Shown one piece after another: positions 14,504 to 21,680 of a DNA stretch of 45,918 bases. Under the pieces are notes generated by a model. That model saw only the letters and a program-made list of their open reading frames with translations. It made no database searches and was not told where the DNA came from. This DNA comes from UBA11098 sp041671525 (GTDB taxonomy: Bacteria > Patescibacteriota > Minisyncoccia > Moranbacterales > UBA2206): NCBI GenBank assembly GCA_041671525.1, contig JBAZBJ010000011.1, positions 1-45,918 of the forward strand, in the 5' to 3' direction. The position numbers and the translations under genes were made by a program. Every line of letters starts with the position of its first letter. Position 1 is the first letter of the stretch.

Positions 14504-15406
14504 ATGGAGAAAGAAATATCCGAAACAGGAATAAAAACCGGCGTCAGGGTAAACCCTAAAATTTTTATCATTATCCTGAATTACAATGGTCGGGATTTTA
14601 TCAAAAAATGTCTGACCAGTGTTTTCAAGGTGGACTATCCAAATTTTGAAGTGGTAGTGGTGGACAATGATTCAAGCGACGGTTCTTTGGAAGAAGCGAA
14701 AAACAGCTTTTCCAAAGCGCACTTTATCAAAAATGAGGCAAACCTGGGGTTTTCTACCGGAAATAATGTCGGCATTCGCTTTGCGTTGGAGCGAATGGCC
14801 AAGTATGTGTTGCTGTTAAACAATGATACTGAGGTAGAGGCAGATTTTCTTACGAAGCTGGTTGAGGTGGCGGAGCGAGAGGAAAAAATAGGCATAGCCA
14901 GTCCGGTCATTCTGAACGGTGCGGACAAGCAAGTTTGGTTTGCGGGTGGAAAGATTGATTGGCTCACCATGGGAACCAAACACAAGACAAAAGTGGCACA
15001 AGATGATTTTTATGAAACAGGCTTCATTACCGGTTGTGCAATGTTGGTCAAAGCAAACGTTTTTAAAGCAATCGGTCTTTTGGACGAGGATTATTTCCTG
15101 TATTGGGAGGATGCTGATTTTAGTGTGCGGGCGAAAAAAGCCGGCTTCAAAAACGTGGTTGTATCGGGCAGCTGGGCGTATCATTTTGAAAAAAGCGAAC
15201 AAGAAAAGAAAAATAAAACGTATTGGCTGATCGTTTCCGGGTTGTTGTTTTTTAAGAAAAATACTCCAACCATCCTCAAGCCGTGGATCACTGGCTATGT
15301 CTTTTTGAGAAGAATAAAAAATTTGGCCGATGTTTTGCTCAAGCGCAATGAATTTGCCCCAGTCGTGCAAAAGGCATATAAAGATTTTAAAGATGCAAAA
15401 TTCTAA
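14504..15406 (+). CDS. Family 2 glycosyltransferase
   Basis: 300 residues, GT-A fold, rhamnosyltransferase-like group. Seen: IIILNYNGRDFIKKCLTSV near the start, VVVVDNDSSDGSLEEA for nucleotide binding, LGFSTGNNVGIRFAL, LLLNNDTEVEADFL with the DxD-like NDT element, then a GGKIDWL region, GCAMLVKANVFKAIGLLDEDYFLYWEDADFSVRAKKAGF with the conserved D/E pair of this subgroup. A C-terminal hydrophobic stretch is weak. It probably adds a sugar to the lipid-linked repeat unit that the upstream flippase moves. Sugar donor unknown. Overlaps the next gene by 14 nt. Confidence 0.92.
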   Translation: MEKEISETGIKTGVRVNPKIFIIILNYNGRDFIKKCLTSVFKVDYPNFEVVVVDNDSSDGSLEEAKNSFSKAHFIKNEANLGFSTGNNVGIRFALERMAKYVLLLNNDTEVEADFLTKLVEVAEREEKIGIASPVILNGADKQVWFAGGKIDWLTMGTKHKTKVAQDDFYETGFITGCAMLVKANVFKAIGLLDEDYFLYWEDADFSVRAKKAGFKNVVVSGSWAYHFEKSEQEKKNKTYWLIVSGLLFFKKNTPTILKPWITGYVFLRRIKNLADVLLKRNEFAPVVQKAYKDFKDAKF

Positions 15407-16181
15407 AACCGCCTGCCTGCCGGCAGGCAGGGAACTGTCAGTGATAATCGTGAATTATCGGAGCGAGCAATATTTGAAAAATTGTGTCGCTTCTCTTTTT
15501 AAGTATCTCCATAATATAACTTTTGAGATTATTGTGGTGAATAATGACAATAATATTTTGGAAGTAGAGGCGCATTGCAATGCGTCTCTACGAGCGGATG
15601 TGAATATTCAGATTATCAATCATCACAAAAATATCGGATTTGGCGCGGCTTGTAATTTGGGGGCTGAATTAGTCCGGGGAGAAATACTTTGGTTTTTAAA
15701 TCCGGATACGGAAATACTGTCAGCTAGTCTGGAAAAAATTGTAGATAAGCTAAAAAACAGTGACAAAGTGGCGGTGATTGGTCCAAGATTGATAACAGCT
15801 GCCAATAAAACGCAACAGTGGTGTGCTGGCAAAGAATCAAGTTTGTGGAGAAATATAAAAAATAATTTTGGGATAGTTGAGAGTAAAAAAGTTTGGGAAA
15901 GTGAATTCAGTGTTCTTGCTGACTGGGTCAGCGGTGCGGCACTTTTTGTAAAAAAAGAAGTATTTGAAAGAGTTGGGGGGTTTGATGAAAATTTCTTTAT
16001 GTATTTTGAGGATGAAGATTTGTGCAGGAGAATAAGATTGGCTGGTTATGACGTTTTGTATTATCCAGCAGTATCAATTAGGCATCTGGTCGGGCAAAGT
16101 CGGGAAGGCCTTCTAAAACAAAAGATGCAATTTTATAGGTCGTTAGTTTATTTCTTTAAAAAGGCAAAAAAAAATGGATAA
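15393..16181 (+). CDS. Family 2 glycosyltransferase carrying two palindrome insertions
   Basis: 262 residues from ATG 15393. Same subgroup as its neighbour: LSVIIVNYRSEQYLKNCVASLF, VVNND, NIGFGAACNLGAELVRGEILWFLNPDTEI, GAALFVKKEVFERVGGFDENFFMYFEDEDLCRRIRLAGYDVLYYP. Two short palindromes are translated in frame: ACLPAGR at residues 7-13 (bases 15411-15431), and VEAHCNASLR at about 58-67 (bases 15564-15591), the latter in the loop after the nucleotide-binding strand where relatives have a shorter link. Both sit in surface loops or the N-terminal tail, so activity may survive. The frame is open to 15330, but that would overlap the preceding gene heavily. Confidence 0.88.
   Translation: MQNSKTACLPAGRELSVIIVNYRSEQYLKNCVASLFKYLHNITFEIIVVNNDNNILEVEAHCNASLRADVNIQIINHHKNIGFGAACNLGAELVRGEILWFLNPDTEILSASLEKIVDKLKNSDKVAVIGPRLITAANKTQQWCAGKESSLWRNIKNNFGIVESKKVWESEFSVLADWVSGAALFVKKEVFERVGGFDENFFMYFEDEDLCRRIRLAGYDVLYYPAVSIRHLVGQSREGLLKQKMQFYRSLVYFFKKAKKNG
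15412..15431. repeat. 20-bp palindrome, copy 2 (inside a glycosyltransferase gene)
   Basis: Same 20-mer as 11109-11128. With one extra G it gives 21 nt, exactly seven codons (A-C-L-P-A-G-R), so it does not disturb the frame. Confidence 0.95.
15564..15591. repeat. GTAGAGGCGC...GCGTCTCTAC palindrome inside a glycosyltransferase gene
   Basis: 28-bp inverted repeat with one mismatch, centred on TTGCAA. Related in its ends to the hairpin at 2425-2459. It is translated in frame. Confidence 0.85.
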
Positions 16182-17433
16182 ACTCATATTTTTTTTAGCG
16201 CTCTACTTACCTTTTCAGATAGCACTAAACCCCACCGCCGGTGTGGACTTAGCTTCTATCCGAGTTTTGGTTTTGGTCATATTTTTGCTGTGGTTGGCGC
16301 AAGGACTGAAAAACAAAAAGCTGATCATTAAAAATAACTTGCAATCCGGGCTGGTTTGCACTTTCTTGTTTTTGAATACCCTCTCTGTGTTGATGGCCAG
16401 AAACACTGACTGGTCAGCGCGTAAGTTGCTATTCTTGTTTTCCCTTTTCCCGGTATATTTTGTAGTTGCCGGCGCGATTAACACACGGGAAAAGGCAGTA
16501 AAAATAATAAAGGCCTTAGTTGGCAGTGGCGCGATTGTCGCTCTGGTTGGAATCGTGCAATTTTTATCTCAATTTGTAATCGGTCTTGAACGGACCTACA
16601 AATTTTGGGCGAATTATGTCATCGCCCCATTTTTAGGCAGCAGTGTGACTGAGGCGGTGCTGAACAATCCTAGTTGGCTGGTGAATATCGCCAGTAAGAC
16701 CTATTTGCGCGCTACCGCGACCTTCCCGGATCCACACATGCTGGCTTTCTATCTGGGATTGCTGATTCCCTTGGCATTAGGACTTGTTTTGCGCGAGGGG
16801 AAAGAACGTCTTTTTTGGACAGCATCGCTGGGGCTGCTGGTTGTCGCCGATTTGCTGACATTTTCGAGGGGCGGCTATCTGGGACTATCCGCGGGGATCT
16901 CGCTGCTGGTCATATTGTCGTGGAATAGATTGGGCAGGAAGTATAAAATTAGCGCAATCGTGTTGGTTTGCCTCACCGCAATTGTATTATTGATTCCGAA
17001 TCCGGTTTCCCAGCGGTTTTATTCCAGCTTTAATTTTAAAGAAGGTTCAAATCAAGGACGGATTGCCACTTGGCAACAGGCCGCCGGCGTTATTGAGGAT
17101 AATCCATTAATGGGTGTAGGGATTGGGAACTATCCTTTGGCCATCAAGGCCAGCGCGGATTATCGCGAACCGATTTATGCGCATAATACGTATTTGGACA
17201 TCGCGGCGGAAACAGGCAGTCTGAATGCGCTGGTCTGGATCGGTTTGTTGGTGGTGGTTTGGATAAAATTTTATCTGAAAGGTCGCAAGGATCCGCTGTT
17301 TTTGATGGCCGGCGTCAGCATTGCTATTTTTGCTGCCCATTCTCTCGTGGAAACCGCAATTTACTCCCCCACCGTGCTTGTGCTATTTTTAATCATAATT
17401 AGTTTGAGTAACATCGATGAAAAAGTGGCTTAA
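16174..17433 (+). CDS. O-antigen ligase / Wzy-type membrane protein (first copy)
   Basis: 419 residues, about 11-12 hydrophobic helices, Wzy_C/O-antigen-ligase superfamily. The characteristic outer loop before the last helices reads GVGIGNYPLAIK ... YAHNTYLDIAAETGSLNALVWIGLL, including the A-H-N-x-Y-L-x-x-x-x-E-x-G signature. A second polar loop contains RATATFPDPHMLAFYLGLLIPLALGL and LTFSRGGYLGL, also typical. It would polymerise or transfer a lipid-linked glycan outside the membrane. Start ATG 16174 overlaps the preceding gene by 8 nt, and it overlaps the next ligase-like gene by 17 nt, so all form one operon. Confidence 0.88.
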   Translation: MDKLIFFLALYLPFQIALNPTAGVDLASIRVLVLVIFLLWLAQGLKNKKLIIKNNLQSGLVCTFLFLNTLSVLMARNTDWSARKLLFLFSLFPVYFVVAGAINTREKAVKIIKALVGSGAIVALVGIVQFLSQFVIGLERTYKFWANYVIAPFLGSSVTEAVLNNPSWLVNIASKTYLRATATFPDPHMLAFYLGLLIPLALGLVLREGKERLFWTASLGLLVVADLLTFSRGGYLGLSAGISLLVILSWNRLGRKYKISAIVLVCLTAIVLLIPNPVSQRFYSSFNFKEGSNQGRIATWQQAAGVIEDNPLMGVGIGNYPLAIKASADYREPIYAHNTYLDIAAETGSLNALVWIGLLVVVWIKFYLKGRKDPLFLMAGVSIAIFAAHSLVETAIYSPTVLVLFLIIISLSNIDEKVA

Positions 17434-18556
17434 CTTAGAAAACTTTCTTTACCTCACAATTTTTTTACTGCCGAGCTATTTAATCAAGCTTAGTTTTTTT
17501 GGCTTGCCGACCAATGTGCTGGAAATTTTAATTGTGGTTGCGCTTGGCTGGGCATTCCTAAAGCGAAGCTTTAGGAATTTCCTAAAGCTTCGCTTTAGAA
17601 TTACTGTTGGAATAATATTGGCAGGGCTGGTTATCTCAACCTTAGTCAATGGCAATTACTTGGCTGGTGCGGGAATCATTAAGGGATGGTTTGTTTTACC
17701 GATTATTTTTGCGCTGATAGTTAAAAATGTTGTGCCGCAGGAAAAGTTGAATAATATTTATCTGACACTGTATTTTTCGGGCGTTGTTTTTTCAGTTGTG
17801 AGTCTCGCGCAATATTTTTTAGGCCGGGTCACTTTTGATGGTCGACTGGAAGGCATTTTCAATTCGCCGAATTATCTGGCGATGTATCTGGCGCCGATGA
17901 TAATAATCGGAGTATTAAGTATTAAGTATCAGGTATCAAGTATTTTTAAAAAAATATCTCTTGGCGTGATTCTTATCGTCTTTTATTTAACTTATTCTTA
18001 TGCGGCTTGGATAGCTGTGGGCGTGACGCTAGCGGGTACGGCTTTACTTGAAGGAGAAAAAAGAATAAATTTCAAAAAACTAGCGCTAGTTTTCCTTGCA
18101 ATAGTGGTTCTGATTTTAGCGCAATGGAACAATCAAAAATTTGTTGATCTACGTAATGCTTCGGAACGCTCATCGTTAAATTCGCGCGTAATGATCTGGC
18201 AATCTGCAGGAAAAACATTGTTGGGCAATTGGCTGGTCGGTATCGGACCGGGCAATTTTCAAGAAAAATACCTGGAGAACCAAAAACACTTCCCACCCTA
18301 TCTGGAGTGGGCCGTCCCCCATCCGCACAATTTGTATCTGGCTTTTTGGTTGTATGCCGGCGTGTTTGGCGTGGTCGGTTTTTTTGCGCTGCTTTATGTT
18401 TGGTTCAAGGAAATTGCGCAGAAAGAAAAAGATATGCTGTGGCGCATATCTTTGGGTATCATGGTTTATATCTTATTGCATGGGCTGGTGGACACGACTT
18501 ATTTCAAAAATGATCTAGCCTGTATCTTTTGGCTGAATTTTATTATTTTACTATAG
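17417..18556 (+). CDS. O-antigen ligase-like membrane protein (second copy), with in-frame palindrome
   Basis: 379 residues, about ten hydrophobic helices. Ligase signature near the end: GIGPGNFQEKYLENQ ... VPHPHNLYLAFWLYAGVFGVVGFFALL, equivalent to the HN-x-YL block of its neighbour but lacking the acidic E-x-G. Two repeats are translated: a palindrome at 17555-17600 giving FLKRSFRNFLKLRFR (residues about 47-62) in the loop between two helices, and a short direct-repeat tract at 17911-17945 giving VLSIKYQVSSI. Two ligase homologues side by side may divide polymerase and ligase roles or act on two glycans. It ends 2 nt from the convergent beta-propeller gene. Confidence 0.85.
   Translation: MKKWLNLENFLYLTIFLLPSYLIKLSFFGLPTNVLEILIVVALGWAFLKRSFRNFLKLRFRITVGIILAGLVISTLVNGNYLAGAGIIKGWFVLPIIFALIVKNVVPQEKLNNIYLTLYFSGVVFSVVSLAQYFLGRVTFDGRLEGIFNSPNYLAMYLAPMIIIGVLSIKYQVSSIFKKISLGVILIVFYLTYSYAAWIAVGVTLAGTALLEGEKRINFKKLALVFLAIVVLILAQWNNQKFVDLRNASERSSLNSRVMIWQSAGKTLLGNWLVGIGPGNFQEKYLENQKHFPPYLEWAVPHPHNLYLAFWLYAGVFGVVGFFALLYVWFKEIAQKEKDMLWRISLGIMVYILLHGLVDTTYFKNDLACIFWLNFIILL
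17555..17600. repeat. TAAAGC...GCTTTA palindrome pair inside a ligase-like gene
   Basis: TTCCTAAAGCGAAGCTTTAG... followed by its inverse TTCCTAAAGCTTCGCTTTAG...; the whole 46 nt is an inverted repeat with two arms of about 22 nt. Same AAAGC-NNN-GCTTT arm type as the repeats of the secretion locus. Confidence 0.85.
17911..17945 (+). repeat. Short direct-repeat tract AGTATTAAGTAT / AGGTATCAAGTAT
   Basis: Four imperfect copies of a word like AAGTAT(C/T) in a row, translated in frame in a cytoplasmic loop of the second ligase-like protein. Confidence 0.65.
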
Positions 18557-18557
18557 G

Positions 18558-19697
18558 CTACAAAGATATTTTGTATAGCCGGCCATCCAGCTTATTGATG
18601 AAGAATAGGATGCTTTCATCGGCGTTCAAGAATAAATTAGTGGCATCAATAGCACTTGGTAGCTGATTAGCCCCCAAAACATTGGTTTTGCTGCCGGTGG
18701 TCGTGTCAATCTTCCAAAAAGAGTCGTTAGTGGTGAATTTATTGTCCAGGTAATCATTAGGTAAAGTCGCATCGTTGGGCAGGGATGCGGGTAGCGCGTA
18801 GTAAACAGTTTTGTTGTCCTTCGACCAGGCGCTCTTGGAGACAAAGGTCGGGATCCCCAAATTTTTGAGTTCGCCGCCGTGGTCATTGGCGGTGGCCAAT
18901 TGGATTTGCGAGCCATTTTTTTCATTGGAGTGGCTGATGAGGAGAGAGCTGCTGTTGTTGTTCCAGCGGTAGTCGGCACCAAAGATTCCGCGCAGCAGAA
19001 GGGTTTTATCCCCGCCGAGGATCGGCGCCGATTCAAACACTGATTCAATGGCCGCGTCCGGACTGTTCCAAAAAGAGACCAACGCAGTGCGAGAAATTGG
19101 CGCTATGGAAACATATTTGTAATCCAGGTTGGCAATTTTGCTCCAATTGTTTCCATCCGGGTCAGCGATATTTAATGAGCGTTCTCCTGTTTCCGGATTA
19201 TAGTATTTGTAAAAAATCTTGTTGTTATTTTGCCAGATAACCGTATCTAAGTTGTCTTTCAATTTTACACCTTTGTCAGTCGCATAGTCATAGTAAAAAA
19301 AACTAGAAAGGCCACTTTGGGAAAATGTGGTTAGCGTCTTGGTTCCGTCCGGCGACCAAGCTACATCAGATAGCCCGGGAAGTGTTTTAGCGGCAAGAGT
19401 TTTTTTGTTACTGCCATCCAGATCGATTTGGTAAACTTGACCGGTCAACTTGGAATAATATTTTATCTTGGAAGTGGCGCTGTCCAAAATAGGAGAAAGC
19501 ACCGCTTCATCGGTAATGGCACTGACCCGGATAGGGGCGGCTTTTTGTTGGTCGGCAGCCGTTTTGTTTGTCACATCAGAAGCTGATTGGTTGGCGGGGG
19601 TGTTTTTTTTGAAAGACAAATTGTAAATGCCCAAAAAAATCAGCAAGATTGCAAACGCCACCAAAGAGGAGATAAATATTTTTTTAGAGGTAGTCAT
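18558..19697 (-). CDS. Membrane-anchored beta-propeller (TolB/WD40-like) protein
   Basis: 379 residues. One N-terminal membrane helix (about 8-27: IFISSLVAFAILLIFLGIYNL) then a Ser/Thr/Ala-rich linker (30-60) and a repeat region where blades are recognisable by motifs such as VYQIDLDGSNKKTL, LSDVAWSPDGTKTL, SLNIADPDGNNWSKIA, KSAWSKDNKTVYYAL. The SPDG/SKDN words are typical of TolB-type propellers. It probably sits on the outer face of the membrane. No catalytic motif. It is 10 nt downstream of the next minus-strand gene and may be the end of the secretion-locus transcript; its role is unknown. Confidence 0.75.
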   Translation of the reverse strand: MTTSKKIFISSLVAFAILLIFLGIYNLSFKKNTPANQSASDVTNKTAADQQKAAPIRVSAITDEAVLSPILDSATSKIKYYSKLTGQVYQIDLDGSNKKTLAAKTLPGLSDVAWSPDGTKTLTTFSQSGLSSFFYYDYATDKGVKLKDNLDTVIWQNNNKIFYKYYNPETGERSLNIADPDGNNWSKIANLDYKYVSIAPISRTALVSFWNSPDAAIESVFESAPILGGDKTLLLRGIFGADYRWNNNSSSLLISHSNEKNGSQIQLATANDHGGELKNLGIPTFVSKSAWSKDNKTVYYALPASLPNDATLPNDYLDNKFTTNDSFWKIDTTTGSKTNVLGANQLPSAIDATNLFLNADESILFFINKLDGRLYKISL

Positions 19698-19707
19698 AAA
19701 AAGTAAA

Positions 19708-20208
19708 TTAGAATGTTTTTGCTCCGGGACAAAAACTCAAGCCATATTCTTTTCCAGAGAGATGAGGATTAATGTTAAACGGAATGGTTGTAATAACAGT
19801 TAATCTACAGGCAGTTTCCCTTGTTATATCTAAATTTTTTAAAAGTTCTACCTCGGCCTTATCGCGAGCAGCTTTAACATCCGGATTTTTAATGACAATT
19901 AGAAAAGCCTTATCATTAGGGTAGAATGACATGGAATAGTCGGTATTATTTTGAAAAGAGACACCATTTAAGGATAGTTTTTCCGAAGACTCCCTGTAAA
20001 CGTTGTTTGTTTCGATGTCCCCAGAAGGAGTGTTGATTTTCATTTTTTGATCATTGCTGGACGGAATCGTAAAGGCAATCGGCGACGAGATAGGCTGAGT
20101 AGTTATTGATGGTGTAGTATTTTTTGTTCGTGTAGAAATAAAAAAAACAATTGCAATAATTATCAAAATAGAGCCAATGAATAATAATATTTTTGTTTGT
20201 TTTTCCAT
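19708..20208 (-). CDS. Membrane-anchored protein of unknown family
   Basis: 166 residues. N-terminal membrane helix at about 8-25 (ILLFIGSILIIIAIVFFIS), a Thr/Ser/Pro-rich spacer, and an exported domain of about 110 residues containing NNTDYSMSFYPNDKAFLIVIK and two cysteines (C at about residue 133 and 160) that could form a disulfide. I do not recognise the fold. The layout (anchor, spacer, small domain, Cys pair) and its position 9 nt after the pilin/transglycosylase gene suggest an accessory part of the secretion-like system. Confidence 0.65.
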   Translation of the reverse strand: MEKQTKILLFIGSILIIIAIVFFISTRTKNTTPSITTQPISSPIAFTIPSSNDQKMKINTPSGDIETNNVYRESSEKLSLNGVSFQNNTDYSMSFYPNDKAFLIVIKNPDVKAARDKAEVELLKNLDITRETACRLTVITTIPFNINPHLSGKEYGLSFCPGAKTF

Positions 20209-20217
20209 TATTTTTAA

Positions 20218-21615
20218 TTAAAAATGACAACCATCTCTTTGATTAGTGTTGGCTCCCCATTGTCCCCAATTGGACCCTCCGCTTGAAAGTGCGCAAGCCT
20301 TTTCAATATTAAACTTGGCACTTTTTGCGGCGGAAACACATTGGTCGAATAATGATTTATTTGTGATGGAGCAATTATGATTTTTGCTTGTATACATCGG
20401 CCCACAAGAACTTGGGCAATCCAGCCCATTAATTCTTTGGGCGGTTAAGTTAATTTGAAAGAGGCCATAGGAAACCGATTCTCCTCCTGGTTGGCATTTA
20501 TCCACGCCACTGGGCACTGTTTCACTATTGCCACTTTCCTTTAGACAAATTGCCGATGCCTTAGTGACGTTATTTCCAAAGCAACTGCTCATTTGCTGTA
20601 TGCTAGCTATTGAGCATGGGCCGGCTGTAGCTGGTTGGCAATTTCCTGCACTTCCTCCAGGTGTTCCTCTGGGCGCACTGACGCCGGAACCGGTTGTTGG
20701 GCCACTGGGCGCTATTTGCGGCAAGGGCGTGATTTTCACTAAATCTGGATTGATAATATAGAGTAATAGATACGAGGTTAACGCCAAAATCAGACCGACC
20801 ACCGCGTCCGTGATGACGCCCTTGGCTTTTTCCATAGACGAATTATTCCCGGCCGAGGTCACATACATATATCCTCCGATGGAAATCATCAACAAAGCTG
20901 CAATGCCCACTGCCCAGATGCCAAACTTATACACCAAAGAAATATAGACATAAAAATCACCGGACATCTCCGATTCAAAACCGGGAATGTTTTCGAGGGG
21001 CTGGTAATCAAAAGGAGAGTTGGAAGTCTCTGATCCAGAGGCGTTATTACTGGGTGGGGTGGAGTTAGTTGAGGAAGGATGTCTGATGCCGAATTCTGCT
21101 ATGGTTACGCAAGTTTGATCGCCAGAATTATCACACATTAACCCCTTGTTGCAATAAACCCTGGGAGAACCATATTCGTTGCATTTTTCGCCTTGGCCTA
21201 CGCCTTTTTCACAAATTTTGTGTTCGCAAGACATCTCTCCCTCGCATTGCTGACTTTCTGCTATATTGCAAGATTCTCCCGCTTTTCTTTTGGGAAGGCA
21301 TTTGGATGCTTCACTCTTTCCTTCGTCAAAAAAACAAACTAAAGGACTCTTGCATAAATAACCACCGTAAAGATCATCATTGCATGATCCGCCCTGACCA
21401 ACCTCCGGAGGCAAGCACCTCTTTAAATCGGAATTATTAGTATATGGATCATAATAATTTCGACAACTAACACTGCGGCCGTCGACCGTTTTAGGACAGT
21501 CTGCACTGGAGCCACAAAGTTTTGGAGTAAACAAAAGCGCATTCGCACCAAAAAATGGCATTGTGAGAAAAACTAAACCAAAAATAGCTATCAAGTAATT
21601 TTTTTTTGTTTTCAT
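20218..21615 (-). CDS. Cys-rich, VirB2/TrbC pilin-like protein fused to a lysozyme/transglycosylase-like domain
   Basis: 465 residues from ATG 21615 (MKTKKNYLIA), giving a signal peptide ending near residue 26; the frame extends to a GTG at 21657. Residues 30-160 carry many cysteines in short spaced blocks. Residues 217-278 hold two membrane helices joined by GGYMYVTSAGNNSSMEKAKG, the pattern of VirB2/TrbC-type pilin proteins common in CPR. After a Gly/Pro linker, residues 335-465 resemble a lysozyme-like lytic transglycosylase: ASAICLKESG with probable catalytic E350, then SYGLFQINL, and several cysteines. The combination suggests a channel subunit that also cuts peptidoglycan. Each part alone is moderately certain; the fusion is seen directly. 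Confidence 0.72.
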   Translation of the reverse strand: MKTKKNYLIAIFGLVFLTMPFFGANALLFTPKLCGSSADCPKTVDGRSVSCRNYYDPYTNNSDLKRCLPPEVGQGGSCNDDLYGGYLCKSPLVCFFDEGKSEASKCLPKRKAGESCNIAESQQCEGEMSCEHKICEKGVGQGEKCNEYGSPRVYCNKGLMCDNSGDQTCVTIAEFGIRHPSSTNSTPPSNNASGSETSNSPFDYQPLENIPGFESEMSGDFYVYISLVYKFGIWAVGIAALLMISIGGYMYVTSAGNNSSMEKAKGVITDAVVGLILALTSYLLLYIINPDLVKITPLPQIAPSGPTTGSGVSAPRGTPGGSAGNCQPATAGPCSIASIQQMSSCFGNNVTKASAICLKESGNSETVPSGVDKCQPGGESVSYGLFQINLTAQRINGLDCPSSCGPMYTSKNHNCSITNKSLFDQCVSAAKSAKFNIEKACALSSGGSNWGQWGANTNQRDGCHF

Positions 21616-21680
21616 TTTTAGTTTATATGGTTGCTCCTGTCTTTTATTGTAAAGCACAAAAAGACCTGAGGCAATGCTTG

